A stretch of 64,000 nucleotides of DNA from Paenibacillus pinihumi DSM 23905 = JCM 16419 (GCF_000422505.1 NZ_KE383864.1:354381-418380), one strand, 5' to 3'; positions 33,735 through 42,931 are shown, counted from the first letter of the stretch. Notes: generated by a model not told the origin, from the sequence alone. Program-made: numbers and translations.

Positions 33735-34721
33735 TCATGAACGGCGTCGGCTCAAATGGACAAATGTGACGGCAAGTGCAAGCACGAGAACCGATCCTTT
33801 AATAATATCATTGACATAATATTGGAATTTCAGCATTGTCATCCCGTTAACCAGCACACCGATTAAAATTGCGCCAAAAAAGGTTCCAATAATATTCGGC
33901 TTGCCTGCGGCAAATACCGAATATCCGACAAACACAGCGGCGACAGACTCCATCAAATAAGGGGCGCCAGCATCGATCTGACCTGTTCCGATCCGGGAGG
34001 CCAGCAAGATACCGCCAATAGCCGCAAACACGCCAGAAGCCACATAAGCGGCGACACGGATACGCTTGACACGTACACCTGACAAACGGGCTGCCTCTTC
34101 ATTGCCGCCGATAAAGTGCATTTGTCTGCCCCAGCGGGTGTATTTGAAGAACAGATGTACCGCAATAACAGCCAGTACCATTAAGATAACCGGCACCGGA
34201 ACGCCAAGCCACTTGCCTTGCCCAAACCAGAGGAACGATTCAGTGAACTTGCCCGGCGCGGTCGTACCGTCAGTAAGCTGCATGTTGTTGTAAATGGTGT
34301 AACCCTTAGAAAATGTGCGGTGAACCCCTGAAATAATATACATCATCGCCAGTGTCGCCAGCAAATCCGGAATCCGGACCTTAACGATGAGGAACGAGTT
34401 GAGCAGACCAATTACAGCACCCAGCACAATCGGGACCGTAATTACGATCCACAGGGGCTGGTCGTACCATACCATCAACGCAGCTGCCACTACCGTACTG
34501 AGTGACACTGTAGAACCAACGGACAAGTCAAAGCCGTCAACCGTCAAGGAGAAGGTCACGCCGATGGCTACAAAGGTAACGATGGATATGGAGCGCAAAA
34601 TATCCGTCAAATTCCCGTAAGTAAAGAAATTTTTATTCATAATAGACAAGAAAAGTATAATAAGGCCAATCACCAGCAACGCGCCGTATTTAAACAGCCA
34701 TTCCAGCATTCTCGTTTTCAT
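33735..34721 (-). CDS. sugar ABC transporter permease, RbsC type
   Basis: A 328-residue membrane permease of the ribose/galactose family (BPD_transp_2). Typical are NLTDILRSISIVTFVAIGVTF, DGFDLSVGSTVSLSTVVAAAL, and the cytoplasmic loop FIGGNEEAARLSGVRVKRIRV that contacts the ATPase. About nine to ten transmembrane helices. Overlaps the ATPase gene by 4 nt. Substrate is probably a monosaccharide or a related compound; it cannot be specified further. Confidence 0.92.
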   Translation of the reverse strand: MKTRMLEWLFKYGALLVIGLIILFLSIMNKNFFTYGNLTDILRSISIVTFVAIGVTFSLTVDGFDLSVGSTVSLSTVVAAALMVWYDQPLWIVITVPIVLGAVIGLLNSFLIVKVRIPDLLATLAMMYIISGVHRTFSKGYTIYNNMQLTDGTTAPGKFTESFLWFGQGKWLGVPVPVILMVLAVIAVHLFFKYTRWGRQMHFIGGNEEAARLSGVRVKRIRVAAYVASGVFAAIGGILLASRIGTGQIDAGAPYLMESVAAVFVGYSVFAAGKPNIIGTFFGAILIGVLVNGMTMLKFQYYVNDIIKGSVLVLALAVTFVHLSRRRS

Positions 34722-36229
34722 CGTTTCTCCTCTCCGCCGCTCGCATAGTAAAGGAGCTGCTCCTGCGTAGCTTCGCCGCGTGCAAATTGTTTGACCAGCT
34801 GACCGTCATACATGACGATAATCCGGTCTGCTATCCCGAGAGCTTCGGCAAACTCACAAGTAAAATAGACAATTGCCTTGCCTTGGGCAGCAAGCTCCCC
34901 GATAATCCGGAAAATATCCGTCTTGGCCCCGATATCGACACCTTTAGTCGGTTCGTCAAACAAATAGACATCAGCCTTGGTCTCGACCCATTTGCCGATG
35001 GATACCTTTTGCTGGTTGCCCCCGCTAAGCAGCATAGCCGGAAGCTGCGGAGAAGCCGTCTTGATACCAAGACGGGAGATGACGCCTACAGCCAACTCTG
35101 ATTCCTTCCGCGATTGAATAAATCCAAGGCGTGAAATCCCCCGGAGAAGCGGAAGGCTCAGATTCCGCTGGACAGACTCCTCCACGAGAATTCCCTGTCT
35201 GCGCCTCTCTTCAGGAACAAGCACAATACCGCTCTTCACAGCATCTGAGGGATTTTTAAGCGCCACGGATTTGGAATTTACCTTTACCGTACCATTGTCC
35301 AGCTTGTCCGCACCAAACAGCAGCCGGGACAGCTCGGTCTTGCCTGCACCGACCAGGCCGACAACGGCTACAATCTCACCACTGTTCACTTTCAGCGAGA
35401 CACCTCTTACATGGTGCCCCCGCTTAATGTTCTCCGCTTCAAGCACGACATCGCCAATTAAGGCTTCATGCTTGACGTACTCTTCCTCCAGCGTTTTGCC
35501 CAGCATCGCCTGAATGACCTGATCCATGTCTGTCTGATCCTTCGCCGCCGTCAGCACCTTCTCGCCATCCCGCATAACGGTAATCCGGTCGCACAGTTCA
35601 AACACTTCAGGCAGCCTGTGAGAGATAAACACCGAGCCGATGCCATCCTCCTTCAACTGCTCCATGACACGGAACAACCGCTCAGCCTCTTCAAGGCTGA
35701 GCGGCGCGGTCGGCTCGTCAAAAATAACAAAGCGAGCTTGCTCCGTGAGCAGTCTGGCTATAAGCACCAGCTGTTTTTCTGCAAGAGACAACTCCTCTAC
35801 CGTTTTGCGGACCGGGATTTCTGTGCCGAGCCGGGCAAGGACCGCTTCCGCTTCCTTGTACAGCTTGCCCCATCTGATGAATCCCTTCCCGCCGCCACTT
35901 GCAAGCTGATCCATCATAATGTTCTCAGCTACAGTCAGCCCGGGTACAAGAGCTGTATCTACTTCCTGATAAATACAGTGAATGCCATATGACTTGGCAT
36001 CCACTGGGGACTGGACACGCACCGGCTTGCCATCAATGATGATTTGCCCGGAATCCGCGGTATATGCACCTGACAAAATTTTCATCAGTGTGCTTTTCCC
36101 AGCCCCGTTCGCTCCCAGCAGCGCATGTATTTCACCGCCGCGAATATCAAAATGAACCCCTTTAAGGGCAGGAACACCGGCAAAAGATTTGCCGATGTTG
36201 TCCATTTGAAGATGGCCGATGGCACTCAT
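34718..36229 (-). CDS. sugar ABC transporter ATP-binding protein, two-domain RbsA type
   Basis: A 503-residue ATPase with two tandem ABC domains. The first has Walker A GANGAGKST and signature LSLAEKQ; the second has GLVGAGKTE and LSGGNQQKV with FDEPTKGVDIGA, the pattern of RbsA/MglA, where the second Walker A is degenerate. ATG 36229 follows AAGGGGG; the 13-codon extension is rejected. Middle gene of a three-gene importer operon. Confidence 0.94.
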   Translation of the reverse strand: MSAIGHLQMDNIGKSFAGVPALKGVHFDIRGGEIHALLGANGAGKSTLMKILSGAYTADSGQIIIDGKPVRVQSPVDAKSYGIHCIYQEVDTALVPGLTVAENIMMDQLASGGGKGFIRWGKLYKEAEAVLARLGTEIPVRKTVEELSLAEKQLVLIARLLTEQARFVIFDEPTAPLSLEEAERLFRVMEQLKEDGIGSVFISHRLPEVFELCDRITVMRDGEKVLTAAKDQTDMDQVIQAMLGKTLEEEYVKHEALIGDVVLEAENIKRGHHVRGVSLKVNSGEIVAVVGLVGAGKTELSRLLFGADKLDNGTVKVNSKSVALKNPSDAVKSGIVLVPEERRRQGILVEESVQRNLSLPLLRGISRLGFIQSRKESELAVGVISRLGIKTASPQLPAMLLSGGNQQKVSIGKWVETKADVYLFDEPTKGVDIGAKTDIFRIIGELAAQGKAIVYFTCEFAEALGIADRIIVMYDGQLVKQFARGEATQEQLLYYASGGEEKR

Positions 36230-36254
36230 CGCCCAGCCCCCTTGCTGTTTAGTT

Positions 36255-37376
36255 TTATTTCGCCGCAATTTTCTCCAGCTCAGTCATCCAGTCAACCAGC
36301 CCTTGCTGGTTAGTACCCCAGCCTTCTACAAATTTGTGAAGGTCGGTAGTGTTTACCTTTTCAGGAGGTGTTGGAAGATCATCACGTTTTACATAAGTCG
36401 GAGCGAGTACAACCTTTTCGTCCGTTGTGTCTCCATGCAGCTTTTGGTATACATAACGAACTTGTACACGTCCGATATCCTTCGGATCAACTGCAGCGGA
36501 TGCTACCCAAGGTGTAGCCGGGTCCTGAATCATTTGCAGGTCCTCATCGCTCATGTCAATTCCGTAAACTTTAATTTCATCGCGTCCTGCAGCCTGAATT
36601 GCGCGGGAAGCACCTTTTGCAAATTCATCCCACGCAGCCCATACAGCCGTGATGTCGCCTTTGTTCGGGTATTGTGTCAGAACCGCTTCCATTTGCTGTT
36701 GAGCATCCAGTTGTGCGTTGCTTGCATTTCCAAATGCGGAGATTTCTTTAATATCCGGATATTTTTCCTGGAATGCCTTGTAAGCAACTTGACGGCGCTC
36801 CATCGGCGCGAAGCCTGCTACCCAGATTTTTACGATGTTTCCTTTGCCGCCGGCATCCTTCGCGAGCTGCTCCAGTGTAACTTCAGCCATCTTTTGGTCA
36901 TCCTGCGAAACAACGGTTACGCCTGGAACGTTAACGTCCGCATCAAACGCAACAACCGGAATGTTTTTCTCAATCGCTTTTTTAATTCCCGGTTCCAGCG
37001 CTCCAGCTTCGCCGTGGTCAGTCAGAATGGCATCAAAGCCCTGGTTGACTGCGGAATCCAGGTTCGCTACCATTTTACCCAGATCGTTCTCGGAAGCGAA
37101 TACTTGAACCTCGCCGCCGAATTTAGCAGCCTGCTCTTTTACACCCTCAATGTATTGAGCAGAGAAAGTACCTTGGTTGAACTGCATAATCAGAGCGATT
37201 TTTTTGCCTTTCAGTGAAGCCAGATCGCTGTTCTCAGCGCCAGCGGAGTTCTCTGTGCCAGTCCCTGCGTTTCCAGTTTGCGGCGTGTTGTCAGCAGGTT
37301 TGCTGCCGCATGCCGATACAACGAGCATAAATGCTGCAAGAAGCAGCAATAACGATGATTTACCCCATTTTTTCAA
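36255..37376 (-). CDS. sugar ABC transporter substrate-binding lipoprotein
   Basis: A 373-residue type I periplasmic-binding protein with a lipoprotein signal ending in VVSACGS, then a Thr/Asn/Gly linker and two Rossmann lobes (KKIALIMQFNQGTFSAQYIEGV; DAILTDHGEAGALEPGI; AVWAAWDEFAKGASRAIQAAG). It is longer than RbsB. The start codon is TTG at 37376 with AGGAGG 8 nt upstream. First gene of the operon; two promoters and an upstream palindrome lie at 37424-37553. This operon interrupts the hbs-spoIVA order seen in B. subtilis. Confidence 0.92.
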   Translation of the reverse strand: MKKWGKSSLLLLLAAFMLVVSACGSKPADNTPQTGNAGTGTENSAGAENSDLASLKGKKIALIMQFNQGTFSAQYIEGVKEQAAKFGGEVQVFASENDLGKMVANLDSAVNQGFDAILTDHGEAGALEPGIKKAIEKNIPVVAFDADVNVPGVTVVSQDDQKMAEVTLEQLAKDAGGKGNIVKIWVAGFAPMERRQVAYKAFQEKYPDIKEISAFGNASNAQLDAQQQMEAVLTQYPNKGDITAVWAAWDEFAKGASRAIQAAGRDEIKVYGIDMSDEDLQMIQDPATPWVASAAVDPKDIGRVQVRYVYQKLHGDTTDEKVVLAPTYVKRDDLPTPPEKVNTTDLHKFVEGWGTNQQGLVDWMTELEKIAAK

Positions 37377-37423
37377 GATCGTTTCCTCCTAAGTTTCTCT
37401 ACGAATAATAATTTCTATTTAAC

Positions 37424-37451
37424 ATCATACCAGCTTTTCCTACTATGTCAA
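37424..37451 (-). promoter_or_regulatory. proximal promoter of the sugar ABC operon
   Basis: On the minus strand TTGACA (37451-37446), 16-nt spacer, TATGAT (37429-37424), with TGG before the -10 (extended -10). Confidence 0.8.
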
Positions 37452-37508
37452 TCGGATTTATAAGTGATATGCGAATTTTGTCGATTGATAGCCAGCACAA
37501 TAAATGCA

Positions 37509-37553
37509 ATTATAGAAACGTTGGTATAAAAAATCAATAGTTTTCACGAAAAC
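37509..37553 (-). promoter_or_regulatory. distal promoter and palindrome of the sugar ABC operon
   Basis: TTGATT (37537-37532), 17-nt spacer, TATAAT (37514-37509) on the minus strand. Immediately upstream lies the perfect palindrome GTTTTC-AC-GAAAAC (37540-37553), a size and symmetry suited to a LacI- or AraC-type regulator. No regulator gene is adjacent. Confidence 0.6.
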
Positions 37554-37571
37554 AACCTATAATCCGTCCAG

Positions 37572-37612
37572 AAAAAAAGCCACTTCCCTTGAATCCAAGG
37601 AAAATGGCTTTA
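37572..37612 (-). terminator. terminator of spoIVA
   Basis: Minus-strand AAGCCA...TGGCTT outer stem with inner CCTTG/CAAGG pairing and a following run of seven T residues, starting 30 nt after the spoIVA stop. Confidence 0.85.
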
Positions 37613-37641
37613 AATCTGAATAATTTGGGGATCATTGGGAT

Positions 37642-39120
37642 CTATAAAATGATCGCGATCAACCCGCCTGAGCCTTCATTAATAATTCTTCCCAGCGTCT
37701 CCTGCAGCTTATAGCGCGCATTGTCCGGCATCATGGCAATTTTCCCCTGGATGCCTTCACGCACAATACTGTGCAGTGAGCGACCGAAAATGTCAGATTC
37801 CCAAATCTTGATCGGATCATTCTCAAAGTCCTGCATCAGATAGCGGACCAGCTCTTCACTCTGCTTCTCTGTTCCGATAATCGGCGCAAATTCGGATTCC
37901 ACATCGACACGGATCATATGAATAGACGGCGCAGTCGCCTTCAGACGCACACCGAAGCGCGAGCCTTGACGAATCAGTTCCGGCTCATCAAGCATCATCT
38001 CGGCCAGCGATGGCGCAGCAATGCCGTAACCGGTAGTCTTCACCATCTCCAGCGCCCCGGAGAAGCGGTCGTATTCCCGCTTGGCATGGGAGAACTCCTG
38101 CATCAGCTGGAGCAGATGGTCCTTGCCGCGTATTTCTACGCCGACAACTTCCATCAGAATCTGGTCATACAGTTCATCCGGCGCATAGAGATCGATCTCA
38201 GCCACGCCCTGCCCCATGTTCATGCCGCTAAGCCCGGCGCGCTCAATGAATTCGTATTCCATGAACTGGGCGACGACACGATCCACATCACGCAGCCTGC
38301 GGATATCCTTGACCGTGTCACGAACAGAGTTTTCATAGTTGCTGCGTACCCAGTGATTTTCATTCAGCACCATGACCCAGCTCGGCAGATTCACATTCAC
38401 CTCATGAACCGGGAATTCGTACAGCACTTCGCGCAGCACCGAGATAACCTCGTCCTCACCCATCGTTGCAACACTCATAGTCATGACTGGAATATCATAT
38501 TTCTCCTGCAGCTCGCCCCTGAGCTGAAGAGCTTCGTCACTGGTTGGCCGTGTAGAGTTGACGATCAGCACGAAAGGCTTGCCAACCTCCTTGAGCTCCT
38601 GGATGACTCTTTCTTCGGATTCGATATAGGAGCTTCTCGGGATTTCAGCGATTGTGCCATCGGTCGTTACGACAACCCCTAGCGTAGAATGTTCCTGAAT
38701 GACTTTACGCGTACCGATCTCGGCCGCCTCCTGGAACGGAATCGGCTCCTCGAACCAAGGCGTAGTAATCATGCGCGGCCCGTTCTCATCCTCGTAGCCC
38801 TTCGCGCCTTCCACAGCATACCCTACACAATCGACAAGTCTGACATTGACGTCCAGGCCGTCAGTAACTTTAATTTGCACTGCCTGATTCGGCACAAATT
38901 TTGGCTCGGTAGTCATAATCGTCTTGCCCGCCGCGCTTTGCGGCAGCTCGTCGATTGCTCTTGCGCGGTCTGATTCACTCGCGATGTTAGGCAGTACAAC
39001 CGTCTCCATAAAACGTTTGATAAAGGTCGATTTGCCTGTGCGGACCGCACCGACGACACCGAGGTAAATATCCCCGCCCGTTCGTTCGGCAATGTCCTTG
39101 AAAATGTCCACTTTCTCCAC
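37642..39120 (-). CDS. spoIVA: stage IV sporulation protein A
   Basis: A 492-residue morphogenetic ATPase that polymerises on the forespore surface as the base of the spore coat and supports cortex formation. It begins VEKVDIFKDIAERTGGDIYL; the Walker A motif is GAVRTGKST, followed by IDELPQSAAGKTIMTTEPKF. The C-terminus YKLQETLGRIINEGSGGLIAIIL, split here over its last 23 residues, is typical. The initiator is GTG at 39120, 7 nt after GGGAGGGG, giving exactly the B. subtilis length; the 46-codon upstream extension is spurious. Confidence 0.97.
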   Translation of the reverse strand: MEKVDIFKDIAERTGGDIYLGVVGAVRTGKSTFIKRFMETVVLPNIASESDRARAIDELPQSAAGKTIMTTEPKFVPNQAVQIKVTDGLDVNVRLVDCVGYAVEGAKGYEDENGPRMITTPWFEEPIPFQEAAEIGTRKVIQEHSTLGVVVTTDGTIAEIPRSSYIESEERVIQELKEVGKPFVLIVNSTRPTSDEALQLRGELQEKYDIPVMTMSVATMGEDEVISVLREVLYEFPVHEVNVNLPSWVMVLNENHWVRSNYENSVRDTVKDIRRLRDVDRVVAQFMEYEFIERAGLSGMNMGQGVAEIDLYAPDELYDQILMEVVGVEIRGKDHLLQLMQEFSHAKREYDRFSGALEMVKTTGYGIAAPSLAEMMLDEPELIRQGSRFGVRLKATAPSIHMIRVDVESEFAPIIGTEKQSEELVRYLMQDFENDPIKIWESDIFGRSLHSIVREGIQGKIAMMPDNARYKLQETLGRIINEGSGGLIAIIL

Positions 39121-39563
39121 TGAATATCCCCTCCCAATCAAATTTCCGAGTACAAGGTGGTACATCTCCTGCTGCAACACTGGCTTAAGGACTAATGTCG
39201 CCAGGGTCCGCCGCCATCCACCGGACGAAAGAGCGGGTATGCGACGCAACTCGTACAAACATTTGGACTAGTAATATCATATTGCCCGGACTTGCTGTTT
39301 ATGACCACTCCTGCTGAAATCTTTAAAGCTGCCCGCGCTTCGCCCTTTCAAGAAATGATATATGACGAAACTTCCATCTCTATGACAATAAATAGGCTTC
39401 GCAGCCGCTGTATCAACGTCTGCGAAGCCTTGAGCGTTAGGGCTGCCTCCTTCCCTGGCAAGCGGCAGCCGCGTGAAGCGCAGCCTCTAACAAAAGCTGC
39501 GTTCAAACGAATTGTTTCCTATTCCTTTATTGTTCCTGCATACAAAGTAAAAAAACTTGGCGC
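39121..39563. other. serS-spoIVA intergenic region
   Basis: Leader and promoter space of spoIVA (expected mother-cell promoter, not confidently located). It holds an 11-bp hairpin AGGCTTCGCAG / CTGCGAAGCCT (39394-39404 with 39420-39430), which on the minus strand is followed by the U-rich TATTTATT and could terminate serS, and a weaker GCGCAGC/GCTGCGT stem near 39477-39504. A 91-codon plus-strand frame here has no ribosome site and no recognisable product. Confidence 0.5.
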
Positions 39564-40850
39564 TTAGGAGCCATTTATCTGGAGAATCTGAAGCCCGCCC
39601 ATATATGGACGCAGCGCCTCCGGGATGCGGATGCTTCCATCCTCCTGCTGATGATTCTCCAGCAGCGGGATGAGAATGCGCGGGGAAGCTGCTGCAGTAT
39701 TATTCAGCGTATGGCAAAATTTAAGCTTTCCGTCATTGCCCCGGCAGCGGATATTGGAGCGGCGCGCCTGAAAATCATGCAAATTGGACGACGAGTGCGT
39801 CTCACCATAAGCACCGCGGCCAGGCATCCATGTTTCGATATCATATTGCTTATAAGTCTTTTGCGACATATCCCCGATACATACCGAGACAACCCGGTAT
39901 GGCAATTCAAGCAGCTGAAGCACTTCCTCAGCATGGCCGGTGATTTCCTTCAAGAGCTGATCCGACAAGGCTGCATCCGGCTCACAGATGATGACCTGCT
40001 CCACCTTGCTGAACTGGTGTACGCGGTACAGGCCGCGGACATCGCGCCCCGCCGAGCCTACTTCACTGCGGAAACAGGTGGTTACGGCAGCAAGCCTGAC
40101 AGGTTGCCCCACATCTACAATCTCATCTGCACAATACGAGATAAGCGGCACTTCAGATGTACCGACAAGCCACTTGTCTTCCCCCTGAACAGCATAAGTC
40201 TGATCTTTGCCAAGCGGGAAAAATCCGGTGTTGACGAGTGCCTGATCCTTCACGATAAGCGGAACTTCCAGTGGAGTGAATCCTTTTTTCAGCAACAAAT
40301 CCAGTGCAAGCTGCTGCACCGCCCTGTGAAGCAGCAGCCCGGCACCTTTCAGCACATAGCTTCGTGTGCCGCCGATTTTGACCCCGCCAGGGATATCAAT
40401 AATACCGTGCAGCTCGCCAAGCTCTACATGATCCCTCAGTACAAAGCTGAAGGCCGGCTGTGCTCCAACACGCTTGATCTCCACATTATCCGCATCTGAG
40501 CGTCCCATGGGCGTATCCGGCGAGACGGGATTCGGCACAAGCAGCTGCAGCCTTTCAACTTCGGAACGCAACAGCTCCAACTGTGTCTCCAGTCTGGCGA
40601 GGGCTTCATTAATTTGCTTTACCCTGCCGCGAAGTTCCTCAGAATTTTCTGTATCCCCTGCCTTCATCAATTCCCCGATCTGAACCGAAAGCCTGTTGCG
40701 ATCATAGCGCAGCACTTCTGTTTGCTGCAGCAGCTCCCTTTGTTCACGATCCCTCTTCAGCAGCTCGTCAACCGAGAAGGCAATTCCTTTTCCATCTGCC
40801 GTCTTCTGTACCTCTTCCTTATGGTCGCGAATCCATTTCATGTCCAGCAT
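39564..40850 (-). CDS. serS: seryl-tRNA synthetase
   Basis: A 428-residue class II synthetase: an N-terminal coiled-coil arm (about 25-105, binding the long variable arm of tRNA-Ser), motif 2 FRSEVGSAGRDVRGLYRVHQF and motif 3 near the C-terminus, with GAYGETHSSSNLHDFQARR. The start MLDMKWIRD at 40850 is chosen; the long upstream extension runs through the T-box leader and is not translated. Expression is controlled by the T-box at 40888-41091. Confidence 0.97.
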   Translation of the reverse strand: MLDMKWIRDHKEEVQKTADGKGIAFSVDELLKRDREQRELLQQTEVLRYDRNRLSVQIGELMKAGDTENSEELRGRVKQINEALARLETQLELLRSEVERLQLLVPNPVSPDTPMGRSDADNVEIKRVGAQPAFSFVLRDHVELGELHGIIDIPGGVKIGGTRSYVLKGAGLLLHRAVQQLALDLLLKKGFTPLEVPLIVKDQALVNTGFFPLGKDQTYAVQGEDKWLVGTSEVPLISYCADEIVDVGQPVRLAAVTTCFRSEVGSAGRDVRGLYRVHQFSKVEQVIICEPDAALSDQLLKEITGHAEEVLQLLELPYRVVSVCIGDMSQKTYKQYDIETWMPGRGAYGETHSSSNLHDFQARRSNIRCRGNDGKLKFCHTLNNTAAASPRILIPLLENHQQEDGSIRIPEALRPYMGGLQILQINGS

Positions 40851-40887
40851 GCCAACTGTCATCTCCTTTTTGTCCGATAAAAACACA

Positions 40888-41091
40888 AAGAGCGCCCTCA
40901 TCCCTTGGGACGAGGAGCGCTCTGCTCGCGGTGCCACCCAATTTGCCGAACGGTTCATACCGATCTGGCCACTTGGTTCCGCGATAACGGACGGAGCCGG
41001 TTGACTTGGAAAGCCTTGCTGCTTGCTCTCCTGGCGAAAACGCCTCCGAGTTGGATTCTCTTCACAGGCATATTCTAAATGTGAAATTGTT
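40888..41091 (-). promoter_or_regulatory. T-box leader of serS
   Basis: The minus-strand leader has the T-box sequence GGGTGGCACCGCGAGC (40939-40924) followed by a terminator hairpin (40923-40888, arms AGAGCGCTCCTCGTCCC and GGATGAGGGCGCTCT) and a U-rich tail. Uncharged tRNA would stabilise the antiterminator. A serine codon UCC in GAATCCAACTC near 41057 is a plausible specifier, read from a short stem I; this part is inference. Confidence 0.9.
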
Positions 41092-41097
41092 CTTTCA

Positions 41098-41126
41098 ATT
41101 ATAATATAAGCCGGGGTTGAAAGCAA
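41098..41126 (-). promoter_or_regulatory. promoter of the serS T-box transcript
   Basis: On the minus strand TTGCTT (41126-41121), 17-nt spacer, TATAAT (41103-41098). A hairpin-forming CCGGGTTG/CAACCCCGG repeat overlaps the -35. Confidence 0.7.
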
Positions 41127-41215
41127 CCCGGTTAGTACGGGAAGCCTCCTTAAAGGCTGCCATTCTCTATATTTTTATCTGCTGAATTGGTTGCCGTATG
41201 CGTTTTGAAGCTTGC

Positions 41216-41956
41216 TCACTGCTTTGTCTCCGCTACAGCCTGCGGTTCGCCATTTATCCATTGATACGCCGTTGATTTGACAGGCACGAGTTCGCTGCTT
41301 GCAACGAGCAGGTCACGCAGATCCATGCCTTCCTGTGGTTCCGCCACTCCGCTGCGCTCCACCGCCTTCATAATATCAAGGCCGTAGTCTACAAATACCC
41401 GTCCTTCCTGATCCATCATCGCAGAAAGCGTCATACCCGAGTAAATGCTGCGAATTGCAGGCTCCTTTTTGTTCAACTTGCTGTAGTCGATCCGGCTGAA
41501 TCCCGGGTATGCCTCGTCCCCTGCGGGCAACTCGCTGTTGCTTCGGCGGTACCCGTCCACCCAGCCCTGGATTTCGTTGACAACCTGGAATGTAACAAGA
41601 TCCATCAGTTTCACAGTCGGTTTTGTCTGTTCGTCCTGGATGAGAAAATAGTATGGACCGCCTTTCTCAAAAGAGACAGCAGGCAGATCGCTAATATATG
41701 CCATTCGCTGGAGCTTGGCAAGATCAACGATATACTTCTCGTATTTCGGTGTCTCCGGTGTGCTGTTCTTCATTGGCAGCATCCCGGTCTCCTTCTGATA
41801 CTGGTCAATAACGGCCTGCATGTTGCGCACCGCTTCACGGACTGAAGCCTTGTTCTGTGCCTGATTCTCCTTCGGGTACATACAGCCGCCAAGCAGTACA
41901 GTGCTTAATGAAACCAGAATGAGCAGCCCGAACAACTTTTTTTTGCTTTTGTTCAT
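41216..41956 (-). CDS. lipoprotein, YphF-like by position
   Basis: A 246-residue lipoprotein: signal MNKSKKKLFGLLILVSL, lipobox LLGGC with lipidated Cys25. The mature part is mixed (VREAVRNMQAVIDQYQKETGMLPMKN, DLVTFQVVNEIQGWVDGYRR, GRVFVDYGLDIMKAVERSG). Size and location between spoIVA and gpsA match the uncharacterised B. subtilis lipoprotein YphF, which is an inference from synteny. ATG 41956 has AGGAGG upstream; the 44-codon extension is rejected. It ends a run of genes with two ferredoxins and a nucleotidyltransferase-like gene. Confidence 0.75.
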   Translation of the reverse strand: MNKSKKKLFGLLILVSLSTVLLGGCMYPKENQAQNKASVREAVRNMQAVIDQYQKETGMLPMKNSTPETPKYEKYIVDLAKLQRMAYISDLPAVSFEKGGPYYFLIQDEQTKPTVKLMDLVTFQVVNEIQGWVDGYRRSNSELPAGDEAYPGFSRIDYSKLNKKEPAIRSIYSGMTLSAMMDQEGRVFVDYGLDIMKAVERSGVAEPQEGMDLRDLLVASSELVPVKSTAYQWINGEPQAVAETKQ

Positions 41957-41976
41957 ATCATTTAACCTCCTGCATG

Positions 41977-42321
41977 CTACCAGAGCGTATCTTCTTCCGC
42001 CTGTTTGGCAAGCTGGCGCCTCACAGCTGCACGCAACGGGTCCTCGGGAACTTCTACTGAAGCCGCTCCTATTATTTTGGCCTGACAAGACAAACGGACA
42101 CCGTTTTTCTCCAGATCTGCCAGCTTGCGCCGTTCATTGTCCACCATCTTGGACAATCCGCTCCCCGTCAGATCTGTGACTTTGCACATCAGGCAGCCTG
42201 CCTTGCCGCCACAACGGCTGCGAATCGGTACACCAGCCTTGCGTGCCGCATCAAATACAGTGGTGCCAGGATGAACTGTAACCGTCTTGTTATCCGGCAT
42301 AAACGTAATTTCTATCTTCAT
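41977..42321 (-). CDS. [2Fe-2S] ferredoxin, adrenodoxin/plant-type fold
   Basis: A 114-residue ferredoxin with cluster ligands Cys37-x5-Cys43-x2-Cys46-x32-Cys79 (SRCGGKAGCLMCKV and RLSCQAK). The Cx5C spacing is nearer to adrenodoxin-type than to plant-type proteins. Start ATG 42321 after GAGGA; it overlaps the upstream nucleotidyltransferase-like gene by 4 nt. Electron partner unknown. An extended C-terminal tail after residue 95 is charged. Confidence 0.88.
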   Translation of the reverse strand: MKIEITFMPDNKTVTVHPGTTVFDAARKAGVPIRSRCGGKAGCLMCKVTDLTGSGLSKMVDNERRKLADLEKNGVRLSCQAKIIGAASVEVPEDPLRAAVRRQLAKQAEEDTLW

Positions 42322-42911
42322 CTCTGGTCCTCTTGCTTGACACCAGCCCAGCGGCAAGCGCTATTGTTCAGATCGGCAGTCAATTGATTACGTTGTACAA
42401 TTTTGTGAAAAGCAGGGAGATGACAATCCGGGGCTGCCGCCATCGCTTCGCTAATCTGGCGAAGCCGGTCCTCACGGCTACGGAGCAGGTTAAACCAAAG
42501 CTCATGCGCAAGCGGAACAACGGTGTAAGCCTCATCCCCAGACCCGTTAAGCTTAAGTCCCAGAGGCTGCAGCACTTCCCGCACCTCCAGCTTATACAAG
42601 CTCCTGCCGTCACGGACCTCAAAGCCGCCTACAAGCTCTACAGATACGCCGCCTATCTCATAGTGGCTCAAGATGGAACGGTACTGCTCAGTCGTACTCT
42701 CCTCCTGCCTGTCGACCGCATAAGCAGCAAGCGCCTGATGGATGGACCGTGCATCCGCTTCATCAGCGTATAAATCCAGGTCGCGCGGAGACGCATCCAA
42801 TACAATCCCGCGCAACAAGAGGCCGGCACTGCCTCCGACTACCCATGCCGAGTGGCCGGCTGCTTTTGAAACAAGTGACAGTGCAGCTTCCAGTTCAACC
42901 TTGGTAACCAT
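42318..42911 (-). CDS. nucleotidyltransferase-fold protein
   Basis: A 197-residue protein with GGSAGLLLRG (26-35) and RDLDLY (Asp44, Asp46), the GG(S/T)...DxD signature of the polymerase-beta nucleotidyltransferase fold, as in AbiEii-like and KNTase-like proteins. The rest is helical (VVPLAHELWFNLLRSREDRLRQ). It may transfer a nucleotide to a protein or small molecule, but no target is evident. Overlaps the downstream ferredoxin by 4 nt and follows a second ferredoxin gene by 20 nt, an unusual combination. Confidence 0.75.
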   Translation of the reverse strand: MVTKVELEAALSLVSKAAGHSAWVVGGSAGLLLRGIVLDASPRDLDLYADEADARSIHQALAAYAVDRQEESTTEQYRSILSHYEIGGVSVELVGGFEVRDGRSLYKLEVREVLQPLGLKLNGSGDEAYTVVPLAHELWFNLLRSREDRLRQISEAMAAAPDCHLPAFHKIVQRNQLTADLNNSACRWAGVKQEDQR

Positions 42912-42931
42912 TTACGTCCACCTGTTTCTAT

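Noticed and set aside
36219-37217. 332-codon plus-strand frame opposite the substrate-binding lipoprotein gene
   Set aside because: Antisense shadow; the minus-strand product has a lipobox, a sugar-binding fold and a good ribosome site.
39292-39567. 91-codon plus-strand frame between spoIVA and serS
   Set aside because: No ribosome site, no protein-like composition and it overlaps hairpins; probably non-coding.
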